Assembly (NCBI GenBank): GCA_024434165.1
Contig: QMIW01000001.1
Coordinates: 124,001-188,000, forward strand
Origin: Chloroflexota bacterium
Lineage (GTDB): Bacteria; Chloroflexota; Anaerolineae; Anaerolineales; Villigracilaceae
DNA length: 64,000 nt
Direction: 5' to 3'
Within the stretch, counting starts at the first letter, position 1, and the number at the start of each line of letters is the position of its first letter. The position numbers were made by a program, and so were the translations under genes. Shown piece after piece: positions 25,495 through 34,155 of this stretch. The notes beneath the pieces were generated by a model. That model was not told where the DNA came from and made no database searches. It saw only the letters and a list, made by a program, of their open reading frames with translations.

Positions 25495-26523
25495 ATGAAG
25501 GAAAAACTGGAAACACAAATCGAATTGCCGGAAGGGTTCACCGCGCGCGGCGCAACCCTGGCAGATGCCGACATTGCATTCGAAATGTTCAATCTCTGGA
25601 TGCAGCGTTTGATCGGACAGGATGACATCACCAGCCCGAACATCCTGCGCGACGATTGGGCTTCCCCCAAATTCGACCCCGCGCGGGATATCCGCCTCGT
25701 GTTTTCGCCGGCGGGACAGTTGGTCGGGTACATCGAGGTGTGGACCACCTCCAACCCGCCCGTCCATCCGTGGATCTGGGGGCGCGTCCACCCGGACTTT
25801 GGCGGCTTGGGCATCGGCACCGCCCTGCTGACCTGGGCGGAGGAACACGCCAGCCGTGTATTGCCCGACCTGCCCGCGGACCTGCGTTTCGCGCCCCGCA
25901 CAGGTTCCCTGCGCGCTGCCGAAGGTTCGAAGAAACTATTTGAAGATTGCGGCTATCATCGCATTCGCAGTTCTTATCAGATGCGAATCGAAATGGATGA
26001 AGCGCCTCCCGCGCCGGTTTGGTCCGAAGGAATTACGCTCAAAACCGGCAGCCCTGGGGAGATTCCGGCGATCTATGCCGCATTCGAGGAATCCTTCCGC
26101 GACCATTTTGGTCATATCGAAGAGCCGTTCGAGGAAGGGCTTGCGCGTTTCACTCATTTCATGAAATCGGATGGGAACGATCCCGCTTTGTGGTTCCTTG
26201 CCATGGACGGTGAAGAGATCGCGGGCATCAGCCTGTGCCGTCCCGAGTCCTACGATGATGTGGACATGGGCTGGGTGAACGTCCTGGGAGTCCGCCGTCC
26301 GTGGCGCAAGCGCGGGCTTGGGCTGGCGCTGCTCCTGCACAGTTTCGGCGAATTTTACAGGCGCGGCAGGCGCAAGGCGGGTCTGGGCGTGGACGCGGAA
26401 AACCTGACCGGCGCCCTGCGGTTGTACGAAAAGGCAGGCATGCGCGTCCACATGGTGTTCGACACCTATGAAAAAACGATTCGCGGAGGACGTGAAATCA
26501 GTGTAGAATCACTGTCAGACTAA
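25495..26523 (+). CDS. Tandem-GNAT acetyltransferase 4
   Basis: 342 residues, two GNAT domains. Both keep recognisable CoA loops: HPDFGGLGIGTALLTWAEEH in the first and RRPWRKRGLGLALLLHSFGEF in the second, ending AGMRVHMVFDTYEKTIRGG. GAGAGG before the ATG; 75 bp separate it from gene 3. Closely similar to gene 3 in the C-terminal half, so genes 3 and 4 are a second duplicated pair. Confidence 0.87.
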   Translation: MKEKLETQIELPEGFTARGATLADADIAFEMFNLWMQRLIGQDDITSPNILRDDWASPKFDPARDIRLVFSPAGQLVGYIEVWTTSNPPVHPWIWGRVHPDFGGLGIGTALLTWAEEHASRVLPDLPADLRFAPRTGSLRAAEGSKKLFEDCGYHRIRSSYQMRIEMDEAPPAPVWSEGITLKTGSPGEIPAIYAAFEESFRDHFGHIEEPFEEGLARFTHFMKSDGNDPALWFLAMDGEEIAGISLCRPESYDDVDMGWVNVLGVRRPWRKRGLGLALLLHSFGEFYRRGRRKAGLGVDAENLTGALRLYEKAGMRVHMVFDTYEKTIRGGREISVESLSD

Positions 26524-26547
26524 GATTTTCCGAGTAAGGAGAAATTC

Positions 26548-26997
26548 ATGCTGAACCTGCGTTGTCTTTATTGCCAGACCCCCTTCACCGTTGGGCGCGC
26601 GGAAATGCTCACGGCGCTCGTTACCATGAGTGAGAAGAACCAGAACCATTACGATGCGCATTGTCCGCGCTGCCGCCGCGCTAACTCCATCTCCCGCCAG
26701 CGGATGGAACTCTTTTACCCGAACTGGCGCGAAGCCGCCAAACAGATGGCGTCCGCGCCGGCGCCGGAGCCTGCGCCCGTGTCTGCCGCCGCGTCCTTGA
26801 AGACGGAACCGCTTCCCAAAGCCGCCCGCGCGGCGCTCAAAACTGCGGCAACGAAACAGACCGCCGCAGGCACGGCAAAACCTCCAGCCTCCAAACGACA
26901 ACGCGCTTCGAAACCGGCTTCCGCCAAGAAGACGACGCCCTCCAAATCCTCTCCTTCCAGGACCGGCAAGACTTCTTCAAAGAGCAAGAAGAAGTGA
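26548..26997 (+). CDS. Zinc-ribbon protein with basic Lys/Ala-rich tail
   Basis: 149 residues. Residues 1-50 hold two CxxC pairs (LRCLYCQTPF and AHCPRCRRAN), a likely zinc ribbon; residues 70-149 are a disordered tail rich in Lys, Ala, Pro, Ser and Thr that resembles histone H1-like bacterial tails. Binding to nucleic acid or ribosomes is plausible but not shown. AAGGAG precedes the ATG; a terminator follows at 27018. Confidence 0.8.
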   Translation: MLNLRCLYCQTPFTVGRAEMLTALVTMSEKNQNHYDAHCPRCRRANSISRQRMELFYPNWREAAKQMASAPAPEPAPVSAAASLKTEPLPKAARAALKTAATKQTAAGTAKPPASKRQRASKPASAKKTTPSKSSPSRTGKTSSKSKKK

Positions 26998-27017
26998 TGG
27001 ATGGAATTCAAATTCCC

Positions 27018-27052
27018 GCCCGCAGGCGTGTTGCGCTCCTGCGGGCTTTTTT
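27018..27052 (+). terminator. Terminator after zinc-ribbon gene
   Basis: GCCCGCAGG / CCTGCGGGC with an 11-nt loop and six T residues. Confidence 0.93.
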
Positions 27053-27067
27053 ATGAATGGATGGAAA

Positions 27068-27670
27068 ATGAACATTCGAGCGGTATTTTTCGACTTCGGC
27101 GGCGTCATCCAGCGTACTGAATTTCAGGCTCCGCGCCAGCGCCTTGCCGAGCGCTTCGGCATGGATTATGACGACATGGACAGGCTGGTCTTCGCCGGAG
27201 AAACCGCCCGGCGCGCCTCGCTGGGCGAGATCAAGGAAGACGATCACTGGGCGCAGGTTTTACAGCGGCTCAAACGACCCGCCTCCGAATTGCAAGGCAT
27301 CAAGGATGAATTCTTCGGCGGCGATGTGATTGACTACGAACTCGTTGACTTCATCCGTTCCCTGCGCGGCAGGGCTGGCGTGGGGTTGATTTCGAACGCG
27401 TGGGATGGAATGCGCCCGCATCTTGCGCGGATCGGTCTGCTCGACCTGTTTCAGCCCGTCGTCATCTCGGCGGAGGTTGGCATGATGAAGCCCGAGGCGG
27501 GCATCTACCGTCTCGCGTTGGAACAGGCGCAGGTCAAGGCAAACGAGGCGGTTTTCGTTGACGACATGCCCGCCAACATCGAAGCCTGCGAGCAGGTTGG
27601 CATGAAAGGCATCCTGTTCAAGGATCCGCAGGAAGCCATGCAACAAATAAGGCGGCTCCTGAAACTTTGA
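27068..27670 (+). CDS. HAD-superfamily hydrolase
   Basis: 200 residues. Motif I is FFDFGGVI (nucleophile Asp, with Gly in place of the usual second Asp motif partner, as in YihX-type members), cap helices, motif II in GLISNAW, motif III Lys in GMMKPEAGIY, motif IV VFVDDMPANI. Expected to be a small phosphatase or dehalogenase-like enzyme. Start at 27068 is preferred for the family N-terminus. Downstream of the terminator, single gene. Confidence 0.9.
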   Translation: MNIRAVFFDFGGVIQRTEFQAPRQRLAERFGMDYDDMDRLVFAGETARRASLGEIKEDDHWAQVLQRLKRPASELQGIKDEFFGGDVIDYELVDFIRSLRGRAGVGLISNAWDGMRPHLARIGLLDLFQPVVISAEVGMMKPEAGIYRLALEQAQVKANEAVFVDDMPANIEACEQVGMKGILFKDPQEAMQQIRRLLKL

Positions 27671-27857
27671 AGGAACATCATGAACAAGACAGCCGTGAAT
27701 CCGTGAGCGGGTCCCTTGACGAATATATCCGCGCCGGCAATGCTTCTGGTTCGCCGAGCCAACTCCCAGTCTGAACCGGAGGCGGATGTGTTGGATGAGG
27801 CGTCCCAGCGGGGCGGGGTCCTTTTCATGTCCATAACAAGAGTGAAAAGAGGATTAA

Positions 27858-27887
27858 TTGACGCGCGCCAGACTTTGCATGTATAAT
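27858..27887 (+). promoter_or_regulatory. Promoter of DUF4388-GTPase operon
   Basis: TTGACG at 27858-27863, 18-bp spacer, TATAAT at 27882-27887. The 27671-27857 stretch before it holds no gene. Confidence 0.8.
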
Positions 27888-27925
27888 CTCCGGGACTATC
27901 CCTCTTTATGGGAAGTAGAGGCACA

Positions 27926-28732
27926 ATGGCTCTGCGTGGCAATTTACGCGATTTTACGATTACTCAACTTTTGAACCTGATCAACCTTGCCAGCAAGACC
28001 GGCACACTGGTCGTGGATGGGGCGTCGGAACAGGCGTACATCTCCTTCCGCGACGGTAAACTGGCGTATGCCCGCATCGGAAAGGAAGACGGCAGCCTGG
28101 CTTCGGTTCTGTACAAGGCGAACAAGATCAACGCGAACCAATACCGCGCCATTGCAGACCGCGCCGGGCAGATGACGGACAAGGAACTTGGTTTGCTGTT
28201 GATCAACGCAGGCTACGTAACGCAGGAGGATATCCTGCTGAATTTGCAGGCATATTTCACCGACCTGGTGCGGAAGTTGTTCACGTGGGTGGAGGGTATC
28301 TTCCGCTTCGAGAACGATATCCTGCCGCCCGACGACCGCATCAACGTGCGGATGGACCTCGAGAACATCATCATCGAAGGCTCGCGCCAACTGCGCGAAC
28401 TGGAGCAGCTGCAGGACGAAATCCCCAGCCTGGATATGGCGCTCAAGTTCACCGAACGCCCGCTGACCAACATCAACCTGAGCGTGGATGAATGGAAGGT
28501 GGTCAAGTTCGTGGACCCGAAGAACACCATGCGCCAGATCGCGAAGACGAACAAACTGACCGAGATCGAGATTCGCAGGATCGTCTACGGTCTGCTGCAG
28601 GCGGGTTTGGTGGAACTGGCGCGCCCTGCCAACGCCCCGGCTCCGGTGAGCGTGAAGACCTTCCAAACGCCGGACAAGGAAGAGCAGAAATCATTGATCA
28701 ACAAACTGATCGGCCGCATTCGTCAGCTTTAA
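27926..28732 (+). CDS. DUF4388 (PATAN-type) protein
   Basis: 268 residues. N-terminal DUF4388 domain (1-100): LRGNLRDFTITQLLNLINLASKTG, a typical opening, with GTLVVDG and a second helical segment EDILLNLQAYFTDLVRKLFTWVEG. C-terminal winged-helix-like part (about 190-240) including MRQIAKTNKLTEIEIRRIVYGLLQAGLVEL. Such proteins accompany MglA/Arf-like GTPases, as here, and are thought to act as regulators or scaffolds. Start at 27926 has AGAGG upstream. First gene of the operon. Confidence 0.88.
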   Translation: MALRGNLRDFTITQLLNLINLASKTGTLVVDGASEQAYISFRDGKLAYARIGKEDGSLASVLYKANKINANQYRAIADRAGQMTDKELGLLLINAGYVTQEDILLNLQAYFTDLVRKLFTWVEGIFRFENDILPPDDRINVRMDLENIIIEGSRQLRELEQLQDEIPSLDMALKFTERPLTNINLSVDEWKVVKFVDPKNTMRQIAKTNKLTEIEIRRIVYGLLQAGLVELARPANAPAPVSVKTFQTPDKEEQKSLINKLIGRIRQL

Positions 28733-28759
28733 TTTATCCGGGCCGAAAGGATAGGAATT

Positions 28760-29299
28760 ATGCAAACGGTCAAAATGGTAGTGACAGGTCCATTCAGCGC
28801 TGGCAAGACGCAGTTCATCCAGTCTGTCAGCGAAATTGATGTGGTTGCCACGGAGCGCAGGATCTCCTCCGAGGAGGAACGTACCGTGAAATCATCCACC
28901 ACGGTTGCGATGGATTTTGGGCGCATCACCGTGGACGAGGACCTGGTCCTCTACCTGTTCGGCACCCCCGGACAGAAACGCTTCGACTTCATGTGGGAGA
29001 TTCTCTCCGAAGGCATGTTGGGATTCATCGTGATGGTGGACAGCACCCGCCCGGAGACCTTCCGCGAAGCCCGTTCGATTCTCGAAACGTTCCGCGCCTA
29101 CGCGCCCACGCCGTATGTCGTCGCCGCCAACAAACAGGATATGGAAGACGCATGGGACCTGGAAGACATGGGTCATGCGCTCCGCCTGGACAAAAACACA
29201 AAACTGCTGCCCTGCGTTGCCACGGACCGCAACTCTGTCAAAACCATCCTGCTGGAATTGTTGTACAGCATTCTTCAGGAAATGGAATCAGGGAAATAG
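28760..29299 (+). CDS. MglA/Arf-like small GTPase
   Basis: 179 residues. P-loop GPFSAGKT (10-17), switch Thr region (SSTTVAMDFG), G3-like LFGTPGQKRF (66-75) with Gly instead of the usual Asp before TPGQ, and NKQD (G4). These bacterial Ras-like GTPases set polarity, motility or assembly in other bacteria. AGGAAT site; 27 bp after the DUF4388 gene and 20 bp before the hydrolase gene. Confidence 0.93.
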   Translation: MQTVKMVVTGPFSAGKTQFIQSVSEIDVVATERRISSEEERTVKSSTTVAMDFGRITVDEDLVLYLFGTPGQKRFDFMWEILSEGMLGFIVMVDSTRPETFREARSILETFRAYAPTPYVVAANKQDMEDAWDLEDMGHALRLDKNTKLLPCVATDRNSVKTILLELLYSILQEMESGK

Positions 29300-29319
29300 C
29301 AGTGGGATGATCTTCTGCT

Positions 29320-30120
29320 GTGTCGTCAATCACCACTGATCAGGGTATCGTTCATTATGAAGTCTACGGGCGCGGGCGCCCGGTAATCCTTTTGCACGGC
29401 TGGCTTGGCTCCTGGGGGCTTTGGCAGGAGACCATGGCGTACCTCGGCGCGTTCTACCGTACCTACGCGCTCGATTTTTGGGGGTTTGGGGAATCGGGAA
29501 AGAAACGCGAAACGTACGCCGTTTCCGATTTTGTAGACCTTGTCAACCAATTCATGGACCAGTTGGGCATCGTCCATGCGCCGCTGGTGGGACACAGCAT
29601 GGGCGGCACGGTCAGCCTTTCGGTGGCGATCAAGTATCCCGACCGCGTGAGCAAGGTGGTGGTGGTTGGCTCGCCGATGGTGGGGTCGTCGCTGGCGCCG
29701 CTGCTCAAACTGGCTGGCCAGCGCCCCATCGCCTTCATGCTGTTCAACATGATGGGTCCCTTCCGCGCTTTCATGAAATATTATTATTCGCGCGTCATTT
29801 GCAGCGACCCGCGCTTCCCGGAGATGATGGACCGCGATCTCTCCCGCACCACCGTCGAATCCTTCCTGCGTTCCATCGCTTCGCTCCGCCGCACCGACCT
29901 GACGCCCATGCTTCCGCAGATTCGCGTTCCGGCGATGGGCATTTACGGTGACAAGGATTTGATCGTCCATCCGAAGCAGTGGCAGCCGATGTTGAACGGC
30001 ATTTCGCACGCCGTGATCGAACGCTTCCCCGATGCGGGTCACTTCCCGATGCTGGAGGAACCGACCCGCTTCAGCCAGATGCTGAAAAGATTCCTCGATG
30101 ACGACTATCCAAACCCATGA
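29320..30120 (+). CDS. Alpha/beta hydrolase (Ser nucleophile)
   Basis: 266 residues. HGWLGSWGLW oxyanion region, nucleophile elbow GHSMGG with Ser93, acid in YGDKDLIV, His in DAGHFPM. GTG start. An esterase/lipase-like enzyme, probably acting on a lipid or ester. It resembles the hydrolase at 41947 along its whole length, but that protein has Asp93. ATGA overlap with the V4R gene. Confidence 0.92.
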   Translation: MSSITTDQGIVHYEVYGRGRPVILLHGWLGSWGLWQETMAYLGAFYRTYALDFWGFGESGKKRETYAVSDFVDLVNQFMDQLGIVHAPLVGHSMGGTVSLSVAIKYPDRVSKVVVVGSPMVGSSLAPLLKLAGQRPIAFMLFNMMGPFRAFMKYYYSRVICSDPRFPEMMDRDLSRTTVESFLRSIASLRRTDLTPMLPQIRVPAMGIYGDKDLIVHPKQWQPMLNGISHAVIERFPDAGHFPMLEEPTRFSQMLKRFLDDDYPNP

Positions 30121-30740
30121 GCAATGACGCCTTCTTCTACCCTCAGAAAATGGGGAAGATCATCTTCCTGGGCATGGAGGAGGTCATCGGTCAAAGCGGG
30201 GTGAACGCCGTCCTCCGCCTTGCCGGGCGCGAAGATTTGATCCACAACCATCCGCGTTCGAGTGCCGAACGCACGTTTTCCTTCGAGACGGTGAGCGCGC
30301 TTCAACGGTCGTTGGAGCAGGTCTACGGTCCACGCGGCGGACGCGGGCTGGCGCTGCGGACGGGACGTTCCTGCTTCAAGTACGGGCTCAAGGAATACGG
30401 GTCCATCATGGGCATCACGGAAACGGCGTTCCGCCTCCTGCCGCTTTCCACCAAACTGCATACCGGCGCGAAGACCTTTGCCGACCTGTTCAACAAACAT
30501 ACCGACCAGCGGGTGCGGCTGGAAGAGACCGAGACCCAGATTCTCTGGCACATCGAGCGCTGCCCGCTGTGCTGGGAGCGGCGGGAGACGGAGCCGGTCT
30601 GTCACCTGGCGGTGGGGCTGCTGCAGGAAGCCCTGTACTGGCTGAGCGGCGGCAAGGTTTTTAACGTGGAGGAGACCGCCTGCATCGCCAAAGGCGACCC
30701 GGCTTGTACGATTACGATAGATAAAATCCCGCTTTCGTGA
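30117..30740 (+). CDS. V4R-domain protein
   Basis: 207 residues. N-terminal helical part related to heme-NO/V4R proteins (SSAERTFSFETVSALQRSLEQVYG), then a V4R small-molecule-binding domain (about 130-205) with CPLCW, CHLAVGLLQEALYW, VEETACIAKGDPACTITI; four conserved Cys could bind a metal or ligand. V4R domains sense hydrocarbons or bind (bacterio)chlorophyll intermediates; here a lipid-like ligand is an inference from neighbours. Starts within the hydrolase stop codon. Confidence 0.87.
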   Translation: MSNDAFFYPQKMGKIIFLGMEEVIGQSGVNAVLRLAGREDLIHNHPRSSAERTFSFETVSALQRSLEQVYGPRGGRGLALRTGRSCFKYGLKEYGSIMGITETAFRLLPLSTKLHTGAKTFADLFNKHTDQRVRLEETETQILWHIERCPLCWERRETEPVCHLAVGLLQEALYWLSGGKVFNVEETACIAKGDPACTITIDKIPLS

Positions 30741-30826
30741 GCGGAAACCCGGGGGAAAGCGGGGGAAATTCGCCTGATTAACAATTTTGTTTTGCCCGAT
30801 AACGTGTGTTATCCCCTTCTTTGATT

Positions 30827-30832
30827 TATAAT
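30827..30832 (+). promoter_or_regulatory. -10 box of leaderless LbH gene
   Basis: TATAAT ending 7 bp before the ATG at 30840; heads the second transcription unit of the signalling island. Confidence 0.75.
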
Positions 30833-30839
30833 CCTGAAC

Positions 30840-32117
30840 ATGCACAAGATCATCCTGCACGCGCCCAACCCGGTGATGCCATTCTGCGAACCGGCGCGTG
30901 ATTTGCGGATTCAGAATTCGCCGCTCTGGCTGCACCAGCGCAACCTCCTCGCGCCCTATGTGACCAGCGAACGGGAGCTGAAGCAGGGGGAACGCATGCA
31001 GCCCGTACGCGAGCCAAGCATCGTCTACCGCGACAACCTTTTTTTCGACGAAGATTACATCACCGCCTTCATGGAAGAGGCGTTGAAGCGCAAACGCCCG
31101 GTGCGGGCCGCCTTCCGCGCCGACGACCCCGCCTTCCGCGAGCACGCCCTGCCGCTTTCCATCTCCTACACTCCGGCGGGAAGTTTATATCTTGCCGATT
31201 TGTGGTACTACCCCAACGGTCCGGTGGCGGGGGCGGAGCCGCTCGTGATTGATTTGCAGGCGCGCGAGATCGGCTACTACCACGTACCGACCTACATGGC
31301 AGACCAGAGCGGCGACCTCGTCTTCCAGGTTCCGCTGCGGGCGTTGATCGCCATTGATTCGTGGGTGCACGTATTCATTGCGGACATGGTCTTCGGTCAG
31401 TTCGCGCGCGGCGCGCGCTTCGAGAAGCGCCTTAAGGAAGATCTGGGCTTCAAACTGAAGATCGTCGGCAAAGCCATCTACGAGGGACGCCAGATCTTGG
31501 AGTGTTCCGAACTGGTGAAGGTCGGCAAAGGCTGCGTCATTGACCCCAGCGCCGTCATCCACGGACCGACCATCATCGGCGATAACGTCACCATCAATGC
31601 CGGGGCGGTCATCGAAAACTGCGTCATCGGCAGCAACGTCAACATCTCGCAGGACGTGCAGTTGATGCTCTCGGTCATCGGCGACGGCGCCTTCCTGCCG
31701 TTCCGCTCCGCCCTGTTCATGACCACCCTGATGGAGAACTCGATGGTGGCGCAGAACACCTGCCTGCAAATGTGCGTCATCGGCAGGAATACGTTCATTG
31801 GCGCAGGCTCCACCTTCACCGATTACAACCTCATCCCGATTCCCATGCGCGCCCGCGATGGAAACGGAAACCTGAGCCTCTCCAACCGTCCGGTGCTGGG
31901 CGGATGCGTGGGACATAACTGCCGCATCGGCTCCGGGATGATCATCTACCCGGCGCGCACCATTGAATCCGATGTGGTGCTGGCGGCTTCGGCGGAGCGG
32001 CGCGTGATTGACAGGGACGTCACCTTCGCCCAGAGCGACCATCACAAATGGAAGCTCGCCCACATGCACCAGACTCCGTACCACCGAAACCTGAAAGCAG
32101 AGGTCGAGTCCTGGTAA
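30840..32117 (+). CDS. Left-handed beta-helix (hexapeptide) transferase-like protein
   Basis: 425 residues. An N-terminal domain of unknown type (1-215; contains RDNLFFDEDYITAFMEEALK, found in sugar nucleotidyltransferase-like proteins) is followed by imperfect hexapeptide repeats (about 235-385: VGKGCVIDPSAVIHGPTIIG, NVTINAGAVIEN and so on) forming a left-handed beta helix. Acyl- or nucleotidyl-transfer is the usual role of such folds. The next gene starts on the base after its stop, indicating tight coupling with the acyl-ACP reductase homologue. Confidence 0.8.
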   Translation: MHKIILHAPNPVMPFCEPARDLRIQNSPLWLHQRNLLAPYVTSERELKQGERMQPVREPSIVYRDNLFFDEDYITAFMEEALKRKRPVRAAFRADDPAFREHALPLSISYTPAGSLYLADLWYYPNGPVAGAEPLVIDLQAREIGYYHVPTYMADQSGDLVFQVPLRALIAIDSWVHVFIADMVFGQFARGARFEKRLKEDLGFKLKIVGKAIYEGRQILECSELVKVGKGCVIDPSAVIHGPTIIGDNVTINAGAVIENCVIGSNVNISQDVQLMLSVIGDGAFLPFRSALFMTTLMENSMVAQNTCLQMCVIGRNTFIGAGSTFTDYNLIPIPMRARDGNGNLSLSNRPVLGGCVGHNCRIGSGMIIYPARTIESDVVLAASAERRVIDRDVTFAQSDHHKWKLAHMHQTPYHRNLKAEVESW

Positions 32118-33224
32118 ATGGCAGCCGAGCATAACATGGATACGTTTGCGTTCATCATCCACCCCATTGACCCCAAACGCGACGTGAGCAGAAAATTTCC
32201 ACTCCTTGGGAAAGTGCTGACAGAGAGACAGATTGATTTCTTCTCCACCTTCTTTCCTCCTGTGTACATTTCGGAGATCGAAGGCATCACCTCCCAGGCG
32301 ACCGGCAAAACCATCAAAGGCTGGTTCATTGCCTGTCCCTACACCCCGCGCCGCATGATGCAGTTGCCTGAGCGTACGGTCTATCGTAAAATTATCCAGA
32401 CGGGCCGCATGGCGGAGAGATTGGGCGCCGATATTCTCGGACTTGGCGCATTCACATCGGTGATCGGCGATGCCGGTGTGACGATTGCCAAAGCGCTGGA
32501 TGTCCCCGTCACCACCGGCGATTCGTACACGGTGATGGTCGCGGTGCAAGCCATCCGCGAGGCGGCGAATGCGATGGGCATTCGCATGGCGGATGCAACG
32601 GTTGCCGTCGTGGGTGCCACAGGTTCCATTGGGCGCGTCTGCGCTGAACTGATGGCGGGTGAAGCCGCCCGGACGCTGCTCATCGCCCGGGACGAGAAAA
32701 AACTGGAAGGCTTGCGAGACAGGCTTCAGGTCCATGCCAGAGGCGAACTGTGTGTGAGTACAAAATTGGACGTTCTCAAGGACGCCCAGTTGATCCTGAC
32801 GGTCACCAGCGCCATCCATGACATCATCCGCCCGGAGCACCTTCAACCGGGCAGTGTCGTGTGCGATGTAGCCCGCCCCCGCGATGTTTCTGCAATGGTG
32901 GCGGCGATGAGAGATGATATATTAGTGATTGACGGCGGCATGGTGGATGTGCCAGGCCCCGTGAATTTCCATTTTAATTTCGGCTTTCCGGAGGGCAAAG
33001 CCTACGCCTGCATGGCAGAGACGATTGCCCTCGCCCTGGAAGGACGATTTGAGGATTACACCGTTGGAAAGGATATTACGCTCGAACGGGTGCGGGAAAT
33101 CACCGCGATTGCGGAGCGTCACGGCTTTCGCTTGAGCGGGTTCCGTTCGTTCGAGCGCGAGATTACGGATGAACAGATCGAAGCCGTTCGAAAGAACGCC
33201 CGCAAGGGAACACGACGCGCGTAG
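32118..33224 (+). CDS. Long-chain acyl-ACP reductase (AAR) homologue
   Basis: 368 residues. Aligns by eye to cyanobacterial AAR along its whole length: TSQATGKTIKGWFIAC, LGLGAFTSVIG, the VTTGDSYT segment, Rossmann loop VAVVGATGSIGRV, VIDGGMVD, and KAYACMAE, whose Cys298 matches the catalytic Cys of AAR. AAR reduces acyl-ACP/CoA with NADPH to fatty aldehyde. No aldehyde-deformylating oxygenase is in the window. ATG follows the upstream stop directly; an alternative start is seven codons in. Confidence 0.85.
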   Translation: MAAEHNMDTFAFIIHPIDPKRDVSRKFPLLGKVLTERQIDFFSTFFPPVYISEIEGITSQATGKTIKGWFIACPYTPRRMMQLPERTVYRKIIQTGRMAERLGADILGLGAFTSVIGDAGVTIAKALDVPVTTGDSYTVMVAVQAIREAANAMGIRMADATVAVVGATGSIGRVCAELMAGEAARTLLIARDEKKLEGLRDRLQVHARGELCVSTKLDVLKDAQLILTVTSAIHDIIRPEHLQPGSVVCDVARPRDVSAMVAAMRDDILVIDGGMVDVPGPVNFHFNFGFPEGKAYACMAETIALALEGRFEDYTVGKDITLERVREITAIAERHGFRLSGFRSFEREITDEQIEAVRKNARKGTRRA

Positions 33225-33233
33225 GAGGCTTAC

Positions 33234-34136
33234 ATGGCTAATGCTCGCCTTTTGGTAGTGGAAGACGATTTGGATATCGCCAACATGCTCAAGATCTATT
33301 TCTCGGGCTTGCAGTACGATGTGGATGTGGCGAACCGCGGACGCGACGCCCTGGAAAAGACCCGCCAGGTCCTGCCGCATTTGATCGTGCTGGATATCAT
33401 GCTTCCCGATATTGACGGTTACGAAGTATGCCGGACCCTGCGCACAAACACGCGCACCAGCCACATTCCGGTCATCTTTCTGACCCAGAAAGACGAACGC
33501 AGCGACAAACTGCAGGGGCTCGAACTGGGCGCGGACGATTACATCACCAAGCCCTTCGACATCGAGGAGTTGAAACTGCGCGTGCAGGGCGCCATCCGCC
33601 GCTCGGAACGCGAGAGCCTCACCGACCCGCGCTCCGGGCTTCCGGCGGGACGTTTGATCGAGGAGCAGCTGCGCCGCATCATCCGCGAAAAGGACTGGGC
33701 GCTGTTGGACGTGCGCGTCAACAATTTCGAGCCGTTCAAGGATGTGTACGGATTCGTGGCGGGCGACGACGTCCTGCGCTTTGCGGCGATGCTGATCGGC
33801 GAAGTGGTGGACGAACTCGGTACGCCGAGCGATTTCATCGGTCATGCCGGGGGCGATAACTTCATCATCATCACCACGAACGAAGCCGCGCCGCAGATCC
33901 GCCAGAAGATCAAACAACGCTTTGCAGAGGAAGTGCAGACCCATTACAACTTCATTGACCGCCAGCAGGGGTTCATTCAGGCGCCCAAAGCCGAAGGCGG
34001 CGTGGAAAAAGTGGGATTCATGACCCTCTCGGCGGGGCTTGTCTCGCCGAATCTGCACACATTCGCGGATATTCGTGAAATTACCGAACTGGCGGCGGAG
34101 GCTCGCAGGCAGGATTCAGCGGCGCCCGCCGCATAA
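33234..34136 (+). CDS. Response regulator with degenerate GGDEF domain
   Basis: 300 residues. Receiver 1-122 with Asp54 and Lys106 (YITKPFD); GGDEF-like domain about 128-295 starting LTDPRSGLP. The signature reads GGDNF (206-210), with Asn for the catalytic Glu, so cyclic-di-GMP synthesis is unlikely; it may bind a nucleotide or act by protein contact. AGGAGG precedes its ATG. It lies between the AAR gene and the giant kinase, which probably phosphorylates it. Confidence 0.9.
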   Translation: MANARLLVVEDDLDIANMLKIYFSGLQYDVDVANRGRDALEKTRQVLPHLIVLDIMLPDIDGYEVCRTLRTNTRTSHIPVIFLTQKDERSDKLQGLELGADDYITKPFDIEELKLRVQGAIRRSERESLTDPRSGLPAGRLIEEQLRRIIREKDWALLDVRVNNFEPFKDVYGFVAGDDVLRFAAMLIGEVVDELGTPSDFIGHAGGDNFIIITTNEAAPQIRQKIKQRFAEEVQTHYNFIDRQQGFIQAPKAEGGVEKVGFMTLSAGLVSPNLHTFADIREITELAAEARRQDSAAPAA

Positions 34137-34155
34137 GGTTGCAGGTGAGTTTCCG

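Noticed and set aside
27671-27857. Possible small gene before the DUF4388 promoter
   Set aside because: Only an eight-codon ATG frame; no ribosome site or conserved feature.
31185-32846. Minus-strand 553-codon open frame
   Set aside because: Antisense to the beta-helix and AAR genes, His/Asp-rich shadow translation with no domain.
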